Assembly: GCA_002449845.1 (NCBI GenBank)
Contig: DJXW01000020.1
Location: forward strand, 92,250 to 101,885
Length of the DNA stretch: 9,636 nt
Source of the DNA: Prevotella sp. UBA6994
GTDB taxonomy: Bacteria > Bacteroidota > Bacteroidia > Bacteroidales > Bacteroidaceae
Direction: 5' to 3'
Shown one piece after another: positions 1 to 6,498 of this stretch. Position 1 is the first letter of the stretch, and the number at the start of each line of letters is the position of its first letter. A program made the translations under genes and the position numbers. Below the pieces are notes generated by a model. That model did not search any database, was not told the DNA's origin, and saw only the letters and a list, made by a program, of their open reading frames with translations.

Positions 1-1929
1 GGTGTTTGCTTCAGCCGTGACGCCGCTAACGGTGAGAACATTTTCAATGGTGAATACCTCGTCAACGCACAAGGTGAAGACGTTGTTGCTGGTATCCGTA
101 CACCACAGCAGATTACCAAGCTGGGGTCACAGCGTTGGGCTGAGCGTGCTGGTATCTCAGAGGAAGAACGTGCTGCCAAATATCCTTCAATGGAGGAAGC
201 CATGCCTGAGATTTATACTCAGTTGAATAGCATCCAAGAAAAGTTGGAAGAGCACTATCGTGACATGCAAGACATGGAGTTCACCGTTCAGGAAGGCAAA
301 CTCTGGTTCCTCCAGACACGTAACGGAAAGCGTACTGGTGCTGCCATGGTGAAGATTGCCATCGACTTGTTACATGAGGGAATGATTGACGAGAAGACCG
401 CCATCATGCGTTGTGAGCCTAACAAACTTGACGAATTACTGCACCCAGTATTCGACAAGGTAGCTTTAAGTCAAGCTAAGGTGATTGCACAAGGATTGCC
501 CGCTTCTCCTGGTGCTGCTTGTGGACAAATCGTATTCCACGCTGATGATGCACAAGCATGGCACGCTGAAGGTCATAAGGTGGTGCTCGTTCGTATCGAG
601 ACCTCTCCAGAAGACCTCGCTGGTATGTCTGCCGCAGAAGGAATCTTGACCGCTCGTGGCGGTATGACTTCTCATGCTGCCGTAGTTGCTCGTGGTATGG
701 GTAAGTGCTGTGTATCTGGTGTAGGTGCACTGAATGTTAGTTACAAGGACAAGACCGTTGAAATCGACGGTGTTGTATATAAAGAAGGTGACTATATCTC
801 ATTGAATGGTTCAACTGGTCAGGTTTACGCTGGCGAAGTTCCTACCAAGGCTGCCGAGTTGAGTGGTGACTTCAAGGAACTGATGGATCTCTGCGACAAA
901 TACACGAAGTTACAAGTACGCACCAATGCTGATACTCCTCATGATGCACAAGTGGCTCGTGCTTTCGGTGCCAAGGGTATCGGTTTGACACGTACAGAGC
1001 ACATGTTCTTCGAGGATAAGAAGATCATCGCTATGCGCGAAATGATTCTCTCTGAGACGGCTGAAGGTCGCGAGAAGGCTCTTGCAAAGTTGTTGCCCTA
1101 TCAGAAGGCAGACTTCAAGGGAATCCTTGAGGCTATGGACGGTTGCCCAGTAAATATCCGCTTGCTTGACCCACCACTCCATGAGTTCGTTCCCCATGAT
1201 CTTGCTGGTCAGGAGACTATGGCTAAGGAAATGGGCGTTGACCTCGCCACCATCCAGCGCCGTGTGAACTCATTGGCTGAGAATAACCCAATGCTTGGAC
1301 ATCGTGGCTGTCGTCTTGGTATTACATTCCCAGAAATCACAGCCATGCAGACACGCGCTATCCTCAGTGCTGCTTGCGAACTGAAGAAAGAGGGCAAGGA
1401 TCCGAAACCCGAGATTATGGTGCCGCTGATTGGTATCCTCTATGAGTTGAAGCAGCAGAAGAGCGTTATTCAGAAGACTGCTAAGGAAGTGTTTGAAGAG
1501 TATGGAGTAGAGGTTGAGTTCGAGATTGGTACGATGATTGAGATTCCACGTGCTGCCTTGACAGCAGACCGCATCGCTACCGAGGCTGAATACTTCTCAT
1601 TTGGTACGAATGACTTGACGCAGATGACCTTCGGTTACTCGCGTGATGACATCGCATCGTTCCTGCCCGTCTACTTGGAGAAGAAGATCTTGAAGGTAGA
1701 CCCATTCCAGGTACTTGACCAGAATGGTGTTGGCAAACTTGTGAAGTATGCCGTTGAGAAAGGTCGCTCTGTTCGTCCAAACCTCCGTACAGGTATCTGC
1801 GGTGAGCATGGTGGAGAACCGACATCCGTTAAGTTCTGTGCCAAGATTGGCTTGAACTACGCTTCTTGTTCTCCTTTCCGTGTACCTATCGCTCGTCTTG
1901 CCGCCGCGCAGGCTGCAGTCGAGGAGTAA
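1..1929 (+). CDS. ppdK: Pyruvate,phosphate dikinase, C-terminal 642 residues (5' end outside window)
   Basis: This enzyme interconverts pyruvate, ATP and Pi with PEP, AMP and PPi in the cytosol, in glycolysis or gluconeogenesis. The reading frame is open from base 1 (GVCFSRDAANGENIF...), so the first ATG at 190 is internal. Visible parts are the end of the nucleotide-binding domain (NAQGEDVVAGIRTP), the swivelling phosphohistidine domain with TARGGMTSHAAVVARG (catalytic His codon 673-675), and the PEP/pyruvate TIM barrel. The barrel shows GLTRTEHMF (Arg at 991), IRLLDPPLHEF (Arg at 1159), GTNDLTQ and GICGEHGGEP (catalytic Cys codon 1798-1800). The spacing matches the Clostridium symbiosum enzyme (His455, Arg561, Arg617, Cys831) to within one residue, so about 230 residues are missing to the left. 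The gene ends LAAAQAAVEE and is followed by a hairpin terminator. Its last 11 codons recur at 4085-4117. Confidence 0.97.
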   Translation, partial: GVCFSRDAANGENIFNGEYLVNAQGEDVVAGIRTPQQITKLGSQRWAERAGISEEERAAKYPSMEEAMPEIYTQLNSIQEKLEEHYRDMQDMEFTVQEGKLWFLQTRNGKRTGAAMVKIAIDLLHEGMIDEKTAIMRCEPNKLDELLHPVFDKVALSQAKVIAQGLPASPGAACGQIVFHADDAQAWHAEGHKVVLVRIETSPEDLAGMSAAEGILTARGGMTSHAAVVARGMGKCCVSGVGALNVSYKDKTVEIDGVVYKEGDYISLNGSTGQVYAGEVPTKAAELSGDFKELMDLCDKYTKLQVRTNADTPHDAQVARAFGAKGIGLTRTEHMFFEDKKIIAMREMILSETAEGREKALAKLLPYQKADFKGILEAMDGCPVNIRLLDPPLHEFVPHDLAGQETMAKEMGVDLATIQRRVNSLAENNPMLGHRGCRLGITFPEITAMQTRAILSAACELKKEGKDPKPEIMVPLIGILYELKQQKSVIQKTAKEVFEEYGVEVEFEIGTMIEIPRAALTADRIATEAEYFSFGTNDLTQMTFGYSRDDIASFLPVYLEKKILKVDPFQVLDQNGVGKLVKYAVEKGRSVRPNLRTGICGEHGGEPTSVKFCAKIGLNYASCSPFRVPIARLAAAQAAVEE

Positions 1930-1950
1930 AATAACTCTGACATATTTAAT

Positions 1951-1985
1951 AAAGGGACCTGTCCGTTTGGGCAGGTCCCTTTTTA
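1951..1985 (+). terminator. Rho-independent terminator of ppdK (hairpin copy A)
   Basis: The stem AAAGGGACCTG (1951-1961) pairs with 1972-1982. It is extended by T1962-G1971 (a wobble in RNA), C1963-G1970 and C1964-G1969 around a GTTT loop, and is followed by a T-run. It begins 21 nt after the ppdK stop. The wobble pair makes the hairpin complete for plus-strand transcripts, whereas a minus-strand transcript would carry an A·C mismatch there. Confidence 0.92.
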
Positions 1986-2187
1986 TGTTTTATCTCCAGA
2001 CGATTTTGGTGGTAAAACGTCGCAAAATGTGCATCATTATTTTTCCTTAGCGCTTTAATTCATAGACATAAAACATGCAATTTTTATAATATAAATACGA
2101 TGGGGATTTTAATGCAAATATTCATATAACATATTAATAATCAATAAATTACCATTCTGAAAACTCTAACAAAAGTTAACAAAAAAG
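1986..2187. other. AT-rich intergenic stretch between ppdK terminator and island promoter
   Basis: No open frame or RNA gene is recognisable here. The only structure seen is a weak imperfect inverted repeat near 1998-2021 (GACGATTTT / AAAACGTC). The stretch is the left margin of the AT-rich island. The 9-mer GTCGCAAAA at 2019-2027 also occurs at 4026-4034, near the other margin. Confidence 0.5.
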
Positions 2188-2220
2188 TTTGGCCCAAGTA
2201 TTAAATATGTTGTATCTTTG
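2188..2220 (+). promoter_or_regulatory. Bacteroidetes-type promoter of the deiminase-like gene
   Basis: A -33 element TTTG (2188-2191) and a -7 element TATCTTTG (2213-2220) are separated by 21 nt. This matches the primary sigma consensus TTTG-(19 to 21)-TAnnTTTG known from Bacteroides. Transcription should begin near 2225-2228. The upstream TTG start at 2189 lies inside the promoter and is therefore excluded. Confidence 0.8.
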
Positions 2221-2245
2221 CGCCGTGATTAGTCGACGAATCATC

Positions 2246-3271
2246 ATGTTTAACATTAAAAAGAATTGCGATATGATAATAACAGAAAAAGAAAAAAGTA
2301 AGGTCGTCTTGTCAAGCCTGTTGGAAAGACACTACCCCGAACTGAAATTAGAACTTTGGGACATTATTGGGACATATCACAAAGGTATGGGAACTGTTTC
2401 TCACACGAAAGACTATTGGGTAAGAGATTTTATGCCAATACAAATGGATGAGTATGTTTTCGTTAAGTTCGTTTATAATCCAGATTATCTTCAAGACAAG
2501 AAGAAGTACATTACAAATGTTGATAAAGTCATAAAAAACTGCCCATTTGCACAAAATTACGAAATTGTGGATATTCCGTTCGTCGTTGACGGAGGTAATA
2601 TGGTATTCTGTAAAGGAAAGAAAAAAGGCAAAGAAACGGAATACGTAGTCATGACTGAAAAAGTTTTCAACGAAAATCCATCTTTCAGCAAAGAGCAAAT
2701 AGAGTGTCTTCTTAAATGTGCTTTCCAGTCACCAGACTTGACAATCGTTTGGCTTCCATGGGATAAAGAAGATATCTTTGGTCACACGGATGGAATAGTT
2801 AGGTATGTTGGTATAAGTAAATCTGGCAAGCCTCAAGTATTGGTAAATCTGCAACTGTACGATGACAAGATAGCTCAAGAGATGTATTCATCACTGGCAA
2901 AGCATTTTGAAGTCATAGAACTCGAACTAAGCAAATATGATGACTTGAGTTGGGCATATATCAACAGTTTACAAACATGCGATTTCATTATCATTCCAGG
3001 ACTTGGAGATGAAGTCACAGACGCGGAAACATTGGCCCAATATAAGCAACTATACCCCGAGTATGAAAACAATATCTATCAAGTGCAGATGCGAGATTTT
3101 ATAGCAGAGAATGGTGGTGCATTGAATTGTCTAACATGGACAATCTATGAGAATTATCTTAAAGTATTAGCGAAATGTGCACGCATTCCCATAATAGATT
3201 TGGAAGATAATAAGAAAGATCAAATCAAAAACAAGATTGATGATATGCTTAAAACCAAATGTAAGCGATAG
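2246..3271 (+). CDS. Agmatine/peptidyl-arginine deiminase family protein
   Basis: From ATG 2246 this is a 341-residue protein; ATG 2273 (332 residues, MIITEKEKSK...) is an equally reasonable start. Both lie downstream of the promoter, and no Shine-Dalgarno decides between them. It has the signature positions of the guanidino-group-modifying PAD_porph/agmatine deiminase family (PF04371): WVRD (58-61), DGGN (115-118), FGHTDG with the catalytic-type His at 180, IPGLGDE (249-255), and NGGALNCLTW with the likely nucleophile Cys295. Family members hydrolyse a guanidinium group (agmatine, or arginine in peptides) to a ureido group plus ammonia. Here Asn stands directly before the Cys, where agmatine deiminases usually have His, so the substrate is uncertain. 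There is no signal peptide, so it is probably cytosolic. The gene is clearly more AT-rich than ppdK and lies within the island bounded by the duplicated ppdK end. Confidence 0.82.
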   Translation: MFNIKKNCDMIITEKEKSKVVLSSLLERHYPELKLELWDIIGTYHKGMGTVSHTKDYWVRDFMPIQMDEYVFVKFVYNPDYLQDKKKYITNVDKVIKNCPFAQNYEIVDIPFVVDGGNMVFCKGKKKGKETEYVVMTEKVFNENPSFSKEQIECLLKCAFQSPDLTIVWLPWDKEDIFGHTDGIVRYVGISKSGKPQVLVNLQLYDDKIAQEMYSSLAKHFEVIELELSKYDDLSWAYINSLQTCDFIIIPGLGDEVTDAETLAQYKQLYPEYENNIYQVQMRDFIAENGGALNCLTWTIYENYLKVLAKCARIPIIDLEDNKKDQIKNKIDDMLKTKCKR

Positions 3272-3309
3272 TTTTTCCGTTACCAATAGGGACAACGTCC
3301 ATTTTTTAG

Positions 3310-3317
3310 TATATTTG
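3310..3317 (+). promoter_or_regulatory. -7 box upstream of the 216-residue gene
   Basis: TATATTTG matches TAnnTTTG exactly and ends 25 nt before the ATG at 3343, giving a leader of about 20 nt. No convincing -33 TTTG is seen 19-21 nt upstream. The box suggests that the second island gene can be transcribed on its own. Confidence 0.6.
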
Positions 3318-3342
3318 CAAAATAAATCAAAAGAAATGAATC

Positions 3343-3993
3343 ATGGGAAAAGTTTTTGAACTATTTAAGAATCCATTTGAAGGATTATCGAACTATGAAA
3401 GTATCCAAGATAAATGTGCAGAAATTGCACGTGAACTATTTAGCAACTATCATCTCGCATGCGGGAATGAAACTTTCCGTTTTGCAGAAATAGAATTCTA
3501 TTATTATGATAGGGCAATGTATTTGAAAGACAAAAATCTAAATAAATGGCAAGAAGTGACATATCCTCGTGATAATTATCAAGGAGGACAGTTGTTTTAT
3601 CATCTTAGCGGAATAGATATTTGCTTTGATAGTCATTATAAGAATAACGAAGGCAAATTTGGCGGAATTCTTATTAGGGCAATAAAAGATAATAGTGGTT
3701 TGATTATAGCTGGTCCTTTGAATTGTAAAGATGAAATATTGAATGCATGCAAGAATGAGAGCATGCCTAAGTTGATATATGAATCAGACGGGCAGGTCAT
3801 AGAACCTGTACCAACTTATCGTTCATTGGGAAAAACTGGAACAGATAAAATACATGATAGATTGTGTTTCTTTGATGGAAGTATCGAGGTTGGTGATTGG
3901 AATCCCATAAAGGATAGGTTTTTTACAAGCAAAGGAACAGCAAAACCCTATAAAGGTTCATATGATACATCAAAATTTAGTATAAATAAATAA
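3343..3993 (+). CDS. Conserved-looking protein of unknown function (216 aa)
   Basis: The family function is not recognised with certainty. The start ATG 3343 follows a -7 box by a normal leader length; an earlier ATG at 3336 is in another frame and soon stops. The protein is soluble, without signal peptide or TM segment. Notable blocks are FRFAEIEFYYYD (45-56), YPRDNYQGGQLFYHLSGIDICF (74-95) and FGGILIRAI (106-114). Their order (E-x-E-aromatic, then an aromatic/His segment, then G-x-L-I-R) recalls the methylpurine-DNA glycosylase fold (EvEAY ... VLIRA). I also remember similar uncharacterised bacterial proteins with the EIEFYY / GGILIR pattern. This resemblance is a hypothesis only. The C-terminal 60 residues are rich in Lys, Asp and Gly. 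The gene is AT-rich like the deiminase-like gene 71 bp upstream and forms the second half of the island cargo. Confidence 0.75.
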   Translation: MGKVFELFKNPFEGLSNYESIQDKCAEIARELFSNYHLACGNETFRFAEIEFYYYDRAMYLKDKNLNKWQEVTYPRDNYQGGQLFYHLSGIDICFDSHYKNNEGKFGGILIRAIKDNSGLIIAGPLNCKDEILNACKNESMPKLIYESDGQVIEPVPTYRSLGKTGTDKIHDRLCFFDGSIEVGDWNPIKDRFFTSKGTAKPYKGSYDTSKFSINK

Positions 3994-4084
3994 CAGTTAT
4001 GAAAGCGTGAGGACGTGCAGAATGTGTCGCAAAAGAGTCGCCAGTAGTTTATAAACTCTGTAACTCGTTGATAATCAGTATTCG
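3994..4084. other. Non-coding right margin of the island
   Basis: This block lies between the 216-residue gene and the displaced ppdK end and has no start-to-stop gene. It contains TGCAGAATGTGT at 4016-4027, which recurs inverted at 9445-9456 and in shorter form at 9466-9474 and 9517-9525. No terminator is seen for the upstream gene before the hairpin at 4139. Confidence 0.5.
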
Positions 4085-4117
4085 TTAGCCGCCGCGCAGG
4101 TAGCCGTGGAAGAGTAA
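4085..4117 (+). pseudogene. Displaced, diverged 3' end of a second ppdK copy
   Basis: These eleven codons read LAAAQVAVEE-stop, against LAAAQAAVEE-stop at the end of the intact gene (1897-1929). Of 33 bases 26 agree, and six of the seven mismatches either are synonymous or belong to a single Ala-to-Val codon. The 21 nt that follow (4118-4138) are the same length as the 1930-1950 linker and agree at 17 positions, including a shared AACTCTGACATATT. A terminator hairpin then follows. Upstream of about 4083 the similarity stops, so this is a stub without the rest of the gene. It is best read as the former chromosomal ppdK end (or the end brought by recombination), now separated from the gene by the island. 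Confidence 0.85.
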
Positions 4118-4138
4118 ATCAACTCTGACATATTAAGT

Positions 4139-4171
4139 AAAGAGACCTGCCCAAAACGGACAGGTCTCTTT
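4139..4171 (-). terminator. Hairpin terminator copy B, between convergent units
   Basis: The stem AAAGAGACCTG (4139-4149) pairs with 4161-4171, then C4151-G4159 and C4152-G4158 around AAAAC. It starts 21 nt after the ppdK stub stop and 1 nt beyond the minus-strand anti-sigma stop (4172-4174). On the plus strand C4150 and A4160 mismatch, but in a minus-strand RNA they form a G·U wobble. The hairpin is therefore slightly better suited to terminate the sigma/anti-sigma operon, followed by only a short U-run. It may act in both directions. Confidence 0.8.
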
Positions 4172-5920
4172 CTATTCTATCCTTTGATATTGCTCCATTT
4201 TTTTCTTGGGCAGTACCTTCACTTCCCTCAATTTTGTTGCATTCCTCATGCGGATGGTTAAGGTGGTGTCGGCGGGATGGCTCAGGCGAACGGTTTCGTA
4301 GCCGATATGGCTCACTTGGATTGAGGCATTGGGGTAAGGCAGGCAGAGCTCGAAATACCCTGTGCTATCAGTCCTGACCAGCCCGGTTTCTGGGGTGGGT
4401 GTGTAGCCGACGAATACGATGGCACCAGTCAGGGGCTCATCTTTCTCATTCAGCACGATGCCTTCTATCTTTCGGCTATTGGCTATGATTTCCGGACAGT
4501 CGGCGGTATAGAGTTTGTCGACAGAATGCAGGTGCATCCAAAGCTGACGTTGTGACGTGATGGAAGTTGTGGAATAATAGACCTCAGCCCACCAATATGA
4601 CGGTGCGTCAACGTCGGGATTGAACTTGAAAGTGTTTACCTTTGCTTTCTCATATAATCGTTTCTGCATGTATCTACCGGTCAAATCATTCGGCTGCCCT
4701 TCTGCGACTTTTCCTCCATAGATGAATGCCAGCGTAACAATGCTGTCACCTTTAATTATTGACGATTCGGCACTGGTCGCAGCTTGCCGAATGTCGTCTA
4801 CGACCTGGTTGAAATGTGTATCGTCTTTGAGAATCCATATTTCGCCGTTTTCATACCATGAATCATCATGGGTTGTTAGCACCACATCACGAATCAGAGG
4901 AACGTATGTGCCGTTTTTATCGCTGCCAATAGAACCAAAATATTCGTTCCGTCCAGCATAGCCACTGTGGCACTTGGCTGCCGTCAGTCCGAAGATGCGT
5001 TCTTTGATGGGGCTGTTGTAGATGTCGGGGGAGTAGTATTCTTGGTTGCTATTTTGCTTAAACCCTGCAAGGTACTTGTTCTTGAGGTAAGCCAGCCGAC
5101 GCAACATAATTTCATTAGTGTGGAGTTGATTGACAGGTGTGAACGGCTTGGTTTGATAGTTTACCACAAGTCTGATATCCCTTCCTGTCAAAACAGATGA
5201 GTCAAATAGTACTGACTGCAAATCTTCTGTATGAAGGGATTGCTTGATGAATAATTGGTTCTTTTTAAAGAAATAATCATAGACATCAGCCATTGACCAA
5301 TATGGCATTTCGCTTATATATTGCATAAAGTCCGCATCTACTTTCCCGTTGACAACCAATAGCACAGTGTCACGCTCCCATAAATATGGCAATGACTTAC
5401 GCTCCTTTTTCGAAACGAAGTGGATGGGGAAACTGTCCCCTATAACACCGATAAGCCCCTGCAATGAGGCCTCCGCCATACTGAGTGAGTCGCTTCCAAG
5501 ACTCATGATATGGCCAGATTCCATGTCAGCCGAAGTGGGTACAATGGTAAGTTGGGCAATACGCTTTTCCAATTGTTTGTCTTCCAAGGCGAGTTTTGAT
5601 TTGCTATTGGAAATGGGAAATGTATCAAGTTCAGATCTTCCGAGTCTCATAACATTATCATCCTGCTGGCTTGTAGGTGTATCATCCTGCTGGGAGTTCA
5701 TTGCTACTTTTTGTAGCCCTATAGGCCCCTCCGTGGCCTTTTCCATGTCTGTATTCATGACGAATGGTAATAATATAGCAGCAGCAATGCCAACTACCCA
5801 TGTGGCTGCATGTCGAAACCTTGATTTACTATTTGTACCGATAACTTCGCGTTCAAAGCGTACCCACTCCTTGTCCACATCTGGCATGCCAATTTTCTTG
5901 TCAATATTCTGTTGTTTCAT
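4172..5920 (-). CDS. Single-pass membrane protein with C-terminal carboxypeptidase-regulatory-like domain; probable anti-sigma factor
   Basis: The protein is 582 residues long, starting at ATG 5918-5920, only 2 nt after the sigma-factor stop, so the two genes are co-transcribed and probably translationally coupled. The short cytosolic N-terminus (about 1-37) contains DVDKEWVRFEREV, a helix of the type that could hold a sigma factor. One TM segment (about 39-56, WVVGIAAAILLPFV) follows, then a long periplasmic part with no family I can name. Last comes a beta-sandwich of the CarboxypepD_reg-like type (about 484-557: IEGIVLNEKDEPLTGAIVFV ... DSTGYFEL ... ASIQVSHIGYETV). The role as anti-sigma is inferred from operon position and topology; the protein is not a standard FecR. 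Residues about 76-88 contain SQQDD twice, from a 24-bp duplication. It is not adjacent to a SusC/SusD pair. Confidence 0.85.
   Translation of the reverse strand: MKQQNIDKKIGMPDVDKEWVRFEREVIGTNSKSRFRHAATWVVGIAAAILLPFVMNTDMEKATEGPIGLQKVAMNSQQDDTPTSQQDDNVMRLGRSELDTFPISNSKSKLALEDKQLEKRIAQLTIVPTSADMESGHIMSLGSDSLSMAEASLQGLIGVIGDSFPIHFVSKKERKSLPYLWERDTVLLVVNGKVDADFMQYISEMPYWSMADVYDYFFKKNQLFIKQSLHTEDLQSVLFDSSVLTGRDIRLVVNYQTKPFTPVNQLHTNEIMLRRLAYLKNKYLAGFKQNSNQEYYSPDIYNSPIKERIFGLTAAKCHSGYAGRNEYFGSIGSDKNGTYVPLIRDVVLTTHDDSWYENGEIWILKDDTHFNQVVDDIRQAATSAESSIIKGDSIVTLAFIYGGKVAEGQPNDLTGRYMQKRLYEKAKVNTFKFNPDVDAPSYWWAEVYYSTTSITSQRQLWMHLHSVDKLYTADCPEIIANSRKIEGIVLNEKDEPLTGAIVFVGYTPTPETGLVRTDSTGYFELCLPYPNASIQVSHIGYETVRLSHPADTTLTIRMRNATKLREVKVLPKKKMEQYQRIE
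5656..5693. repeat. Short in-frame tandem duplication within the anti-sigma gene
   Basis: The 14-mer TATCATCCTGCTGG occurs at 5656-5669 and 5680-5693, a 24-bp (8-codon) period. On the coding strand this gives two SQQDD motifs just after the TM segment, in a low-complexity periplasmic linker. Confidence 0.8.
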
Positions 5921-5922
5921 AC

Positions 5923-6414
5923 TTATTTTGCAATGTGAAGGGTTTTACGAATCTTTTCCAGTGAGCGCGTGATGTGCTTGTTCACTGCCGAGGCACTGAT
6001 GCCGAGGACGGTGGCCGTCTCTTCGTAGGTCATTTCCTCATCGTAGTGCAGACTCAGCACGCGCCTGTCCTGCTCCGTCAAGTTATTGTCAATGACTTGC
6101 TGAAGTTGCTGCAGCAGTTCCTCTCGTCCCTCGTTCTCGGTGGCAGCGATGTCCTGCTGAAGTTCATCCTCCATTTGTCGCTGCAACTGCCGCGAGCGTA
6201 GCGTGTGTAGGCACTGGTTGCGGGTGGCTGCCAGTAAGTAGCCGCGAATACTATCATCGGCCACCTGTGGTTTTCGTCTCCAGATTTGAGCGAACACCTG
6301 ATGCACCGCATCCTTGGCATCGTCGGCATTCTCCACCATCGAGAATGCCATGCGATACATGTGCGGATAGCTGTCCTTGAACAGGCGTTCAAACTCTTGT
6401 TTACTGTAATTCAT
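5923..6414 (-). CDS. ECF-family RNA polymerase sigma-70 factor
   Basis: At 163 residues this is a normal length for group 4 (ECF) sigma factors. Region 2 spans about 9-75, with the core-binding and -10 recognition helices in NADDAKDAVHQVFAQIWRRK and SIRGYLLAATRNQCLHTLRSR. A Gln/Glu-rich linker follows. Region 4 is about 104-157, with the helix-turn-helix MTYEETATVLGISASAVNKHITRSLEKIRKTL that contacts the -35 element. The ATG at 6412-6414 begins MNYSKQEFERLFKDSYPHMY, the usual start of the family. The gene is first in a two-gene operon with the membrane protein downstream, the common arrangement by which an ECF sigma is held inactive at the membrane until a periplasmic signal arrives. Which genes it controls cannot be told from the window. 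Confidence 0.95.
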   Translation of the reverse strand: MNYSKQEFERLFKDSYPHMYRMAFSMVENADDAKDAVHQVFAQIWRRKPQVADDSIRGYLLAATRNQCLHTLRSRQLQRQMEDELQQDIAATENEGREELLQQLQQVIDNNLTEQDRRVLSLHYDEEMTYEETATVLGISASAVNKHITRSLEKIRKTLHIAK

Positions 6415-6430
6415 AAATGTCTTTTGGCCT

Positions 6431-6498
6431 TTACTCGTATATAAGACCCTCGGACGTCCAAATCAAATACCCCTCATTGCAAAAAAGTTTGGTCTTAT
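6431..6498. repeat. 8-bp inverted repeat around the sigma-operon upstream region
   Basis: ATAAGACC (6431-6438) and GGTCTTAT (6491-6498) are exact inverted copies 52 nt apart. They span most of the 80-bp gap upstream of the sigma gene, and the outer arm covers the stop of the neighbouring pseudogene. Between them is the palindrome GGACGTCC (6452-6459). This could be an operator or autoregulatory site, or chance; no standard TAnnTTTG box was found for this operon. Confidence 0.35.

Noticed and set aside
2189..2245. N-terminal extension of the deiminase-like protein from a TTG codon
   Set aside because: The codon lies inside the -33 element and the frame crosses the -7 box, so it would be upstream of the transcript start.
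2019..4034. The 9-mer GTCGCAAAA near both island margins (2019-2027 and 4026-4034) as a target-site duplication
   Set aside because: It does not sit exactly at either boundary of the ppdK-end similarity, and a 9-mer shared between AT-rich intergenic stretches could be chance.
5349..5972. A 207-codon plus-strand frame opposite the anti-sigma and sigma genes
   Set aside because: It spans the junction of two genes that are convincing on the other strand and has low-complexity Ser/Cys-rich content with no start context.
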